Shown here in pieces: positions 1-11,250 of a stretch of 64,000 nucleotides of DNA. The stretch comes from Muricea muricata. Its lineage: Eukaryota; Cnidaria; Anthozoa; Malacalcyonacea; Plexauridae. The position numbers were made by a program, and so were the translations under genes. The notes beneath the pieces are model-generated. The model made no database searches. It had not been told where the DNA came from and worked only from the letters and a program-made list of their open reading frames with translations. The DNA is taken from contig OY979726.1 of NCBI GenBank assembly GCA_963855995.1, forward strand, positions 2,382,501 through 2,446,500, read 5' to 3'. Positions within the stretch are counted from its first letter, which is position 1, and each line of letters begins with the position of its first letter.

Positions 1-2854
1 CACAATATGTTGTTCTGAAATGTTTAAATTTTCAATTTAAATTTCTAAAGCAACGCTTTTAAATATTCATAATAACTGCTTTAATTAATATTAATGCTTT
101 TTCCTTTCGAAATCAACCATTGCGCATCAACATGCAAACGCGTACGACTTCTTCGAAGTTGAGATAGGCGCTAAAATAATTTAATCAAAGATATAATACT
201 AGTATCTTTGACCTCAGTGGCCGACAAAATCGCCGTTTATTAAGGATAATTTGTTACTGCAAACTTTTAAACGTTCCCAACAATATAACTAGTAAAATAA
301 ATGTTTTTCACTTTTTCTTACCTTGAAATACGTCTGGAAAGGTATGGTCAGCAATGTTACGAAGAATATATGTTCATTGGATTTGTTTTCCCTTTTGCTG
401 TGGTGCGTCAGTGTTTCAAATTAAGTAGATTTCCAAGTGTTTTACTCTTCACCTGTTTTCTTGTATATCTATTTTATTTGCATAAACTAGGGACGCTTAA
501 ACATCAACAAATCAGCCAAACAGCAGGTGTAAAACAAATATTTCTTTTCGAAATTCTAATTCACGTCTGTTTTCTCGTACTGTTCCACTCATATTGCGCA
601 ATTTGAAATCCAGACAAGATAAATGAAAACGTCAGATATTTCCTCAAAATGCGATTTTCTCTTTCCAATTCCGCCGATGTTTTCGTTATTTTTGCCCTCT
701 TTCGTATTTCATCGCATAGACACATCTCTATCTCTGAAGGTATCGTATTCCGAGCTGTAGACTGTTTAACGAAATATGGTACGTACGACAGTTACTAATT
801 TTATACTAGCCACTCGCAAAAAAAATTAAAATTGCTTTTATTTAACTTACTTTGAAGGTACTGTTAATAGTTTGCTATTTTAACCATGCTTATTAAATAG
901 GAAATTTAAAACGTTGTTTTCATGCCGCTTCCGACCCATAGTTTTTCATGTGGTTTTCTATTCAATAGAAGTTTTAAATACGAAAAAAGTTTTTGTTTAC
1001 TTTCCTTCATTTTCCTAAAACCCGAAAAATTCAAAATGTAGCACCGTGCATTTATGGCAGCATAATGCACAGTCAAAGACATTAGCCAATCACATTGCAG
1101 ATTTTACCCTACTTATATTAAAAAAAAACAATAAGAGCTATTTTTGAGCCGCTTTTGTTATAATTGTAACTTAGTGGGAACCAGGAAGCTACGTGTTACT
1201 TAGAAAATGCGTTGTTATCCGCAGGGATGCTACGTAACACACCTTCGTATAGGATAAAAAGCACAACTGCGTTTCTTAAATATTAAATTCACCCGGCTTT
1301 GAACGCTTGGTGTGTTACTTAACACACAAGATATGTAACATACACAGGCAGGCGTGTTATTGTTATTTTAAGAGTGCACTAGCTTTTTTACTGATACACC
1401 CTGAATAAATTCGAGTTTGAGAAATTTGTTTTCCTGGGATTTTTTGAACAGCGTAGTTCTTACTGGCCATACTGTGGTAAATTTTCATTACTTTTCGAGT
1501 TGTTTTCAAGCAAAAAACCTGCTAGAAAGAAGTAAAAATATCAAATTTAGGTTTAGGTTTACAGTGATTTTTTTTAAGTTTGTTTAGTCTTATATTTGAG
1601 CTATGTCAGTGATAGTGATAAAATATAATTTTCAGTCCTACTTTAGGCTGTTGAGGTATTTACATGCCTGGGATACTGTATATTCTTGTAAGTCTGTCAG
1701 TACGGATTCCCAACGGAAATTAATGTCTTGCAAACAAACAGGGAAGACATGCGAACGAATCATTTGAGTCATATTTTTTATTGCACTTATCAGTCTATTT
1801 GTAACCGTCTGTTCAATGGTGAAACCAAGTCGTGAAGAGTTTAAGAGGAAAAACGAGTCACAGCTTATCAGAGTATTCATTATTTACAGAATAATGTTAA
1901 AAAACTAGAAGCGAAACGGCAAATACTGGAGTACTCGGACATTTCATCTAGTTGCATATGGTTTGGAACATACGAGCGGCAACTCGAGCAAGAATATCGT
2001 GGTTTTAAGAACGTCCCTAAGCCAAAAGATTTATCTAAACTTTCGCGTGGTGAAGGAACGAGAAACTGCAAGCTCTCGTAATGTTGCAGTTTCTGTCTTT
2101 CTTGTTTTTAACTCAAGTATTGAGTTTACAAGATGTATTTCTCCAAAATATGTTAAATTCTTTATTATATTATTTGCTGTATATGCTGCTGAAAACTATT
2201 TATAGTTGGATATCGACGGTTTTCAAAAATTTCCCATCCGATTTGCGCCAGAAAAATAATTGTTTTCCGCTAATCCGCGGTCCGCGTCGGGCTTTTGTTC
2301 ACATAATCACATCCACAATGGCTCGCAGTTTCTAGACGTCATGTAAGCTGACCTATAAGTTAAAACGTTCTAATGTTCTTTTAATTTACAATTTACAACA
2401 ATAAGTCAACTTGCAGCTCAACTTGCAGCTAAAAAGCTAAAAATTAACGTGCAAAGTAATTTGTGATAACAACAGTGATGTGTATGTTAATTAATTGGAT
2501 AAAGCCAATCGTGTGCCGTGCAAAATATAAAAGCACTTCGGGAAATACACGTGCATGAAGGCAATTTATCGAGAAGTGTTTATCAAACGCTTTGTTCCTG
2601 ATGTCAACGCATTTTCCGCGTCGACTTAATGTATGTAAATAATTAGTTGAAGTGAGCTGATGCCTTTGTCTGACACACTGAGAGTTGCCTTTTGTTTAGC
2701 AATTAATTTCTGCTGAAACAGGCGCCCGTGTATACAATTTATTACATTAAACAGGAACTCGTAGTCAGAATACAAGTGAATCAACACAGAAGAAAGCGTG
2801 AAAAGAGAGGAACTTTAGCTAGAAAATATTAAGTTTATTAGAATTAGTCGTAAT
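1..2854. other. Spacer upstream of GGCX, no gene recognised
   Basis: AT-rich sequence with no exon that I can tie to a protein family. A 101-codon open frame at 301-606 has no recognisable similarity, no convincing splice context and a composition like the surrounding spacer, so I do not call it. The last few hundred bases must contain the promoter and 5' UTR of the GGCX gene starting at 2855, but no specific element stands out. Confidence 0.6.
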
Positions 2855-5800
2855 ATGAGCAAAGCAGGTAAGATTAATGTGTAATATTAACATTGTACCT
2901 AATTGCTTTGTGCTAAATGAAGTCTTGCTAGCAACAAAGTAATTAGATCTAAGCAAGTTTTAAGTCAAGTAGCGTGCAGAAATCTAATCTTCGAGCAAAT
3001 TTGTCCGGACAGGAATATGCACATCGATGATATTTTAACCCAATGTACTAAATGTAGTTATTCTATCATTGGCATTGTTTAATACTTGAGATATGGACCT
3101 TTCTTTGGGTACAGAGATTGCATGAAGCCCCAATTTAACCTGGACTGAGTAAATGGGCAGTGTTTGGTCATAGATTCAGTTGTCTTGTTCCTAATGAATT
3201 TTGGCCATTGCTTTTACCTATAAAGTTCATTTTATTCCTAAGGAACGTTAAGACTTAGGAAGATGTAAATCAATGCTCCAGTTAATGATAAATTTTGCCA
3301 ACATTACCAGTGCTTTGCTGCCAACATTGTTCATGACAATATTGTTGAGCCTGCACAAATCAGGTGTAACAATGCTAAACAATAATGCCTACAACTGGCC
3401 CATATGAGTAGTTTGGTCCCTGCAAAAGGTGACCTGAGATGATAAAATGACAAAATTATATCCAATGAAAATAGCTTGTCTCACAGCCCCAGTTGCTGGT
3501 AAAAACGACTTTTGAAAACTACACAGGTGCTGTGTGTTATATAGTTAAAAGTTGTTAATTAAAAACATTACAAGTCATATAGAAATTTTTCAGTGTCATT
3601 TTTAGTTGTAAGACATCTGCCGTATAATTTATGATTATGCATATTTTTTCTAAATCACACCATTAGATTTACGCCATCGATTTCCTGATAAAGAGAAGGG
3701 CAAGCAAAATGCTAAAGGTATTCCATTGTCAAGTTCGGAGAGAAAAAGTCGAACTGGAAACAAAGGGATGGTTGCTTTTCTCACTGAACCACAAGATCCA
3801 GCTAATCTTGGAATATTTAGAGTTTTCTTTGGTAATTATTATGAACTTGAATATAGTTGAACCTTGTATGTTAATTCAGGTATATAGGAACTATATTATG
3901 GGTTAATATAGTTGTTGATGTTTCTGGCAGTAGACAGACATGAATGAAATTTGTGTTATTGTATGTTAGATTTTGATTTTATCTTAACTCACCAGAGCCA
4001 TCAAAAAAGGCAGCGGCGTGTCGATTTTCCCAGAATGCATTGCATGGGTTTCAAGTAGGAATAGCTAGGAAAAGATGAGAAGCAAAGCTAATGAACTCAA
4101 ATATTATCACAAGTTTTTATTAACTAATTATCTTCTATGCTGTTCTTCAAAAGAAATTAATTTGCCTTTTTAAACGGACTGCAATGCATTCTGGTAAAAT
4201 CGACATTTGCTACGATGAATTGCTAACTACATAATACCAACCTACTTTAAGCCACCCTCCTTTAAGCTTACCTAGCCACCTACCTTTGGCCACCCTCCTA
4301 CCTAGCTACCAATATTTAGTCACCCACCTACCTGGGCACCCAGTCCTTTAAGCCACCCACTGTAAGTCACCCACCCACCTACCAATCCAACCGACCAACC
4401 ACCTTGACCTTACAAGCCACCCACCTACCTCCCCTACCCACCTTACCTAGCCATCCACCTACCTAGCCACCAGCCTATTTAGCCACCCACCTACACCCGT
4501 GCCTGGCCACCCACTGTAAGTCACCCACCCACCTCACCTTAATTAAGCAACCCACCTACATCCCTACCCACCTTACCTAGCCATCCACCCACACAGTCTG
4601 CAACCCACTTACCAAATATTTTTCTCCAAACTCTAGGTATTCTAATGATGATTGACATCCCACAGGAGAGAGGGATGTCCTTTATTGCAAAACGCTGGGA
4701 CGACCCCACCCTGTGCAATTTTCCATTATTTGACTGGCTGAAACCACTGCCCATCGATTGGATGTACGTTGTTTATCTCGCCATGTTTTTCGCGGCCTTT
4801 GAAATTGCCATAGGTAATGTTATAATGTAGGTATATGTTCGTAATTTACGTATAAACAAAACTCCCGCCAATGAGTTAGCGACGGGCACTAAACAACGGC
4901 AACAACTTTTCAAACGTTTTTAAATCCATTTCGTATCGATATTTTCGTGTTAACTTAACTAAGACACACAATTTTTTAAAAACTAACCGCCCGTGAATGG
5001 TGGTTGTCATCTTGGTTCAGCTACAATTCGTCTTTTATTTTTAATAGTCTGCAAAGTCGGCTCTTTTGAAACGCAAAAATTTTGACTCCTCTTCTAAGTA
5101 GAAAGTTTACCAGTCTTTATCTTTTCGATTTAACTCCACAAATCTTGAATCTTCACTATATTGCTTCTGTATTTTCTGTTTTGGCTGTTATTTTTTAATA
5201 ATTTAAAGCTTTTTCAAAGAGTGCTTGAGTGAATTCTCGAAATTTGTATGCGTCGAATGTGTAAAAATGGACCATTCCCCTTTTAAACAAACTTTTGAAT
5301 TAGAAATATTCATTAGCACAGCTGGAAAGAGCATCTTAAATTTAGTAAAATGGTGAAGTTTGGTTGCACAATATTGTAAAATGTGGAAAATATAGTCCGT
5401 GTAGTTTGTTAGGGAGCGCAGTCGGCAAATCAGAATCCAGGACTCTTAAATATTACATGTGTATAGTAAGTTATGTGTATTGCCTATTTGTCTAGGCTGT
5501 TGTTACCGTTTAAGCTGTGCTACGTTTGTCGTGACATATTGGTACGTATTCTTCTTGGACAAAGGAGTCTGGAACAACCACTCATATCTCTATGGTCTCA
5601 TATCAATCATGCTTCTGATGACTGACGCAAATAGATACTGGTAAGTGACTATGGCACTATGCGTGAGAAACCGATGTTCGCTAATCAAGATTATACAATC
5701 ATATACTAGTATACTAATGCAATGCTGTAATTTGATTGGCTACTCTACTCGCTATCTATTCCTCAATAGATAGCGAGTAGCAAAACAACAATTTTCCTGG

Positions 5801-8800
5801 CATATTTTTTTTCAATTCAAAGACAATATGTAGTATTATTTTCAACAAAATGGCTTATGAATCAATTATTTACCTCAGATTCTATATCGCCCTTATCAAC
5901 TATCACCGCAAAGAGCTCGTAATCTAATTGCTAATTAGTAATTTTTCTCCCTGATTCGTTTTCTTAGGTCAATTGACGGGTATTTTAACGAATCCATAAG
6001 AAACACCTGTGTACCAAAGTGGAATTACTGGCTTATAAAATTTCAGGTATAGTATTAAAGAGACGTAAAAATTTCTTACGGGCTGTATGACTACATGTCT
6101 GCTCTATTGGTAATCTGTCGCTCCGGAAGGGCCTACTGTAGCTTAGAGAATAGCGAATTATAGCTTACTAACTATAGAAAGTAGCTTATAGAGAATAGCG
6201 ACTTAGAGAATTAGAGAATTTAGAATAGACAATTTCATCTGTTGTGAAAAGGGTGGTGGTACAGCCCTCTGTTTGCAAGTGCTCTAAGAAATACACTGTA
6301 CAAATTCCACCCTTAAACAATTTCTTGGGAGTAAATACCAATGTAAAATCATCAGGTCTTGTTACTAGACTCTTGAAAAAAAAGCATCATTGTTTTTTTA
6401 TATTCATAGGTTAGAAAACCAAAGTATATAAGCATAGCCCCTTTCTTACCGAGGTTCCAGCTCCTAATATAGGGTTTATAAAAAAATATATTTGTATGTA
6501 TAAACGTGATAATTTGTATGTATAAATATGATATTGCATGTAATATGTATAAATTTCGAGTCATTTGGTAGGCGTTTTAATGCTGTTAAAAATTTCAAGT
6601 GATTTGCGTCCTTCAAAACGCCACACGAACTTGTGTTTTTCTAATAAGAATTGTTTCTTCATGAAAAAGTTCTGATTTTAATTAAATTCTCTTGAGAGCT
6701 GTATGCAAATTAGGTAAATGCATAAATTAAGCATGCACAAATACTTTTTTGTTTTGAGCTTTGCACGACGTTTTGAACGCCTTAGACTGAAGCAAATTTT
6801 CTGATAATTGGAACAGCAATACAACACCCGACATTTTTTCCATCTATGACGTCAAAGTTACTTTTAACATTAAAGTTTCGTGCACGGAGCTGTTGTAAAA
6901 TTTCTGGCCCACTCAAATTGAGCACAGAAATTCTACATTCCGGGCCTACGTTCGAAACGACAAATTTCTGCTCGTGCGTTTAGGCAATGAAAATTCGTAT
7001 GCTTTTTCTGTGCATTTAACTGATCATATTGTTCTTTTAGCTTTTCTTGGTGTACTTCTACGCTGGAATCAAGAAACTGGATATGGACTGGATGTCTGGC
7101 TACTCAATGACAGGTCTAGCAAAACAATGGGTCTTCGATCCATTTCGTTTCTTCGTGTCGAACGAATTCATTGAGTTATACATGGTCCACATTTGTGGAC
7201 TCATTTTCGACCTATCCGAAGGCTTTTTGTTGTTGTTTGATAAAACTCGTCCGATTGGTGTATTTTTTGGCGCCATGTTTCATTTAATGAATTCCCAAAT
7301 GTTTCACATTGGTATGTTTCCTTGGACGATGCTCGCGACGATGCCTTTCTTCTTCCGTTCTGATTGGCCAAGACGTTTTTCGCGCGCGATGCCTGCGTGT
7401 TTCGCGTACTTCCTCCCGCTTCGAGATGATCCGAAAGTGAACGTGCGATTCACCGAGGGGTTTGAGAACGACAATAGTGTTGCCGAGCAACGGGCTGACG
7501 AATGCGAAGAACGGTATTTTTACATCAAGAAAACGTTTCTGATTGGCCTAGCAAGTTTTTACGTCATAGTACAATTGTTTTTGCCTTGGTCGCATTTTAT
7601 AACCCAGGTTAGTTTTATTCTGGCAGTGATCTCTATAAACATATCTGGAATGGGATCTTGTTTTTTATTATAGTTTTATATTATTACCATATATGTAGTT
7701 CAGCAATACGGTCTGTTATTTTCCTTAGGGGTACAATGCGTGGACAAATGGACTTTACGGGTATTCATGGGATATGATGGTACACTCGTGGAGCACACAG
7801 CATGTTCGTGTTGAGGTTGTTGACATGGCAACAAACAAATCGAATTTTCTGATTCCTGGGGTATGTTGCAAAAACGTGTTCTGTCAATTTTGCTAGGCTA
7901 TGGTCATGTCACCTGCACAAACCGGGGTTGGCTGTAGGAAAGATGGCGATTTCCGTCATGGCCGGATAGTGATTTCCTTAAACCTTCTTAAGATGTTCAG
8001 TATCTGGTAAAACTCATATTAAGCCACCCAGCTTAAGTTACTTTTTATCTCTTGTGAGTTCAGTATCCTTGGTGTCATTGCTTTTTATGCTTTTCTGTGG
8101 CAGTTGAAAAATCACTATCCGGTGGATAACGCTGTCCACCTTTCCTACACCTGGGGCCGGTTGTTCAAAGCTGCATTATTTCTTCACGTCCGTGTTTACC
8201 AAAACCACAGTAGCCAAAACTACGAGTGATTCAGACAAGAAGATTTCAGTAGAAATTCCAGTATTATCAAATGTATTATCTATGTATACCAGTTGATCTG
8301 AAAACATGAAAAGTACTGGCACTAGTTGTCAAATAAAAAATCCATTTTTCGATCCAAATTATCGAATTTCTCATGAAATATAATTTACTTTGTTTCTAAA
8401 TTTCTGGCAAACTTATAAGTTTCTTTATTACAAACAGTTGCTAAGTTTTAACAAGTTACACGAACGAAAACAAAAGATATAAGTTATTAACAACAGCAAA
8501 ATGGATTTCTATTTGGTAGCTAGTTCCAGGCCTTTTACTCACGGTCAGATCAGCTAGTAATTATGTAGAGCTCGTTGGGTGTAACAGTCTTTTAAACAAC
8601 CGGCCCCTGATCTATAAAACTTTTACTTCAGGTCTGGATTGCAGGCGGTTCGCGGCGTCGAAAGAGGTGGTCCTCGCATCCCGACATGATGAAGCAATAC
8701 GCGACGTGTCTCGCGCGGAAACTACGTAATCATGCCGGACTCAACATCAGCGAGCCCGCGATATACTTTGATATCTGGCGCTCGATGAACGGTCGCTTTC

Positions 8801-10132
8801 AGCAGCGCATGTTCGACCCTCGCGTGGACATCGTGAAGGCCCCTTGGGACCCGTTTAAAAAGGTCGAATGGGTGCTCCCCCTGATGATCGACCTGTCACC
8901 TTGGCGTAAAAAACTTGACGAGATCGAGAAAGAGACGTTTCAAAAAAGTAATTTCACGGAAGTTGTGTTCGTAGCTGATTTTCCCGGGTTGAATCTTGAG
9001 AATTTTGTCAAGGAGGATATGAATACCACCATAACGGTATTGGAAGGGACAGTGGTCGTCGAACAAGGGGGGCACAACGTGACATTGAGGGAGAACGAAG
9101 TTCATACGGTGCAAAGTAATGATACCCACATTGTACACACAGTGTCCCAGGTGCCCTCCTGTTGGATGTACACGTACGTTAATAGTACACTAGCTAATAA
9201 CGTGACCTTACAAGAACTGGAGCATGAACATCGAAGTAAGTGACCCACTAGTTCGTCCACCGCATATTGAAGTTGGGGAATATTTTAGATTTACAGACAC
9301 TAGCTGAGGGTATATGACCGCGTTTACGTAGCTTTTATCGTGTTCATGTTTACAAAACCGTGCTGAAAAGATTACCAGTTTACTACCCACGATCCTCCAC
9401 TCCTTCACTAGACCACCACATTCGAGGTATCTTTTTCAGGTAGTTCATCTACAAACCCGACAGCTTATTGTAGAATACTTTAGTACTACCTACACTAGAC
9501 CATCACGTTTAAGATCTATTTCAGGCAGTTAAAACTACATCTTATTGTTTAATATTTCCTACAGTGGACAACCACGTTTGAGATATCGTTTTCAGGGAGT
9601 TCGGACACAAACCACGACAGCTTCTTGTAGAATACTACCTACACTGGACCGCTATGTTTGAGATATCTTTTTCAGGTAGTTCAGACACAAACTACGAGAG
9701 CTTATTGTAGAATACTACTTTAATATTTCCTACAGTGGACAACCACGTTTGAGATATCGTTTTCAGGTAGTTCAGACACAAACCACGACAGCATATTTAT
9801 TTTAGAATACTACCTACACTGGATCACGACATTTGGGACATCTTTTTCAGGTAGTTCAGACACAAACCACGACAGTAAACAGTACTACAACGCTTAGTCT
9901 TCTATTTTCAGTGGCTTACAAGAAGAATGCAAGTGCTTGGTCAAACATGACGGTAGTTGAAAAGTTTAAAATTTTCATGACAGAAAAGATGTATATTTTT
10001 GCAAGTAGTTTTCACGAGGCGTTTTACGCTGTCAAGAATATTGTGCACGGGCATCAAGATACAGATAATGGTGAACAGGATCCCGGGTCCTCGCATGGAC
10101 AGGAAAGCAAAGCAAAGCAAATGAGTGACTAG
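2855..10132 (+). CDS. GGCX: Vitamin K-dependent gamma-glutamyl carboxylase
   Basis: Integral ER membrane enzyme that converts selected Glu residues of secreted proteins to gamma-carboxyglutamate while oxidising vitamin K hydroquinone to the epoxide. Exons read from GT-AG sites: 2855-2867, 3667-3831, 4637-4813, 5496-5640, 5968-6046, 7041-7607, 7729-7860, 8632-9235, 9912-10132. Their phases agree and they sum to 2103 nt, giving 700 residues plus stop (human about 758). Recognisable blocks: DIPQERGMS with [14 protein letters not shown], the WNNHSYLYG segment (conserved His at about residue 147), [11 protein letters not shown] with the active-site Lys pair at about residues 204-205, [42 protein letters not shown] (Cys of the family disulfide), [16 protein letters not shown] and the [18 protein letters not shown] tail. 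The 13-nt first exon (MSKA) is the least certain part; it was chosen because its phase fits. The 567-nt exon 6 carries much of the membrane core. Confidence 0.95.
4245..4600 (+). repeat. C-rich minisatellite (CCACCTACCTAGC-like) in GGCX intron 2
   Basis: Degenerate tandem array of CCACCTACC, TAGCCACC and CCCACC words just before the acceptor of exon 3. The complementary word type (GGTAGGTGGGTG) recurs in the 3' flank of the same gene at 10140-10315. Confidence 0.8.
5720..5935. mobile_element. MITE, family with ATTAGATTACGAGCTC end (copy 1)
   Basis: Lies in GGCX intron 4. It contains a short perfect hairpin, CTCGCTATCTATT with its complement, and ends in GAGCTCGTAATCTAATT. Two relatives in the opposite orientation lie at 50449-50665 and 61025-61285. 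Confidence 0.65.
8153..8609. mobile_element. MITE with GGGGCCGGTTGTT inverted ends
   Basis: Inside GGCX intron 7. Left end GGGGCCGGTTGTTCAAA pairs with right end AACAACCGGCCCC. About 260 bp of its interior matches, in inverted orientation, 11930-12190 (shared words include GGTAGCTAGTTCCAGGCC). No clear target-site duplication was seen. Confidence 0.65.
9420..9880 (+). repeat. Tandem repeats carrying splice-acceptor-like motifs in the last GGCX intron
   Basis: Roughly 75-110 bp units repeat about five to six times. Each has GTTTGAGATATC, a T-rich TTTTTCAGGTAGTTCAGA segment, ACACAAACCACGACAG, TTGTAGAATACT and ACCTACACTGGAC. Each unit presents a TTTTTCAG that looks like a 3' splice site. The real acceptor used for exon 9 is probably TCTATTTTCAG at 9911, because using the repeat acceptor at 9850 runs into an in-frame TAG. 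Confidence 0.8.
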
Positions 10133-10139
10133 AATTTTA

Positions 10140-10315
10140 GCAGCAGTGAGTAGGTAGGTGGGTGATTTGTTGGGTAGGTAGGTACATGTAGGTAGATAGA
10201 GGTGTGTTGGTTGGGTAGGTGGGTGCGGACATGTTGGTTGGGTGGGTAGTAGCAAAGCGTGCTGTGGGTAGGTAGGTAGGTGGGTGAGTGATTTGTTGGG
10301 TAGGTGCATACAGGA
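10140..10315 (+). repeat. G-rich minisatellite (TAGGTAGGTGGGTG) in the GGCX 3' flank
   Basis: Degenerate array of TAGGTAGG and TGGGTG words starting a few bases after the GGCX stop, so probably within the 3' UTR. A poly-G run follows at about 10440. Confidence 0.8.
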
Positions 10316-10667
10316 AGTTGGGGATGTGAATTGAAGAACAGATTTGAATTGTTACATGTTTTCACGACTAACCTTATTGGGTTAGTGCTTACTGTTAGAG
10401 CTTCAACAATGACCAACATTAGCAGAGTGACAAGCGGGGAGGGGGGGGGGGGGTGAAGGTCTATTCAAACGAGGCAAAAGTTAGAGTGTGTTATAAAAAC
10501 GAGTTAGAAAAACCGTGTTATAAGGATATTATGCTGGGCTGAGTGAGCGTAGACTGTAGAGTAGGTTACGTGCGTAGAGTATTTATCAATACGAATTCAT
10601 AGAATAGTTTATTTAATGTAGGTTCTACTTATTAAGACATGTAGAAAACTCAAAGTATAATTTTCTG

Positions 10668-10752
10668 GAAACACCGCGTAAATTTACGATCGTAAAGCTT
10701 TCGATCCGTAAGCTCGATAATAAATTTACGCAGTGTTTTCACAAAATTATAC
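10668..10752. mobile_element. Short palindromic MITE, GGAAACACCRCGTAAATTT type
   Basis: Near-perfect inverted repeat beginning ATAATTTTCTGGAAACACCG and ending in its complement. A diverged relative with the same ends lies at 34112-34241. It sits in the spacer between GGCX and the convergent phospholipase-like gene. Confidence 0.65.
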
Positions 10753-11250
10753 TTCGATTAATAATCACTGTGCAAATATACAAGGAATTATCTAGGTAAT
10801 AATTATTATATGAAAATATTATGTAGAAAACTATAATTACAATAAAAAACAGTTTACAAAATATTTGTCTTTTTCCAAATTAATTTATGGCATGCTAGTA
10901 CTATGCCTGTACAGAGGCATCGACAGTAATTATTTTTGCAAATTAAACCGTTGTTCCATGGAAATAGTATTCACATGCAAAAGTCTTGCCTTTCGAATAA
11001 CAAAACAACCCACAACGCCTTAACCATTGAATGAAGAAATTAAACTTAGCTCAAAACACTCAGAATTTTTGCAACTAAGACGTTATCGGGCATTCTGCTA
11101 TTCAAACGAGGCAGAAACTGATAATTATTTTCTCTTTGACTGGAGTATTTGCGCGTGTGATTCCTCTGCAAAAATCCAAAATGGCGGACAGTGAAGATTG
11201 AGGGTCGCTACACGACTCACGAGCGACCTTTACGTATATTTATACTTGTG

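Noticed and set aside
301..606. 101-codon frame with several hydrophobic stretches
   Set aside because: No family signal, composition like the AT-rich spacer, no supporting splice or start context.
9850..9911. Use of the acceptor at 9850 for GGCX exon 9
   Set aside because: With the phase from exon 8 it reaches an in-frame TAG after about 15 codons; 9911 gives the family-like C-terminus.
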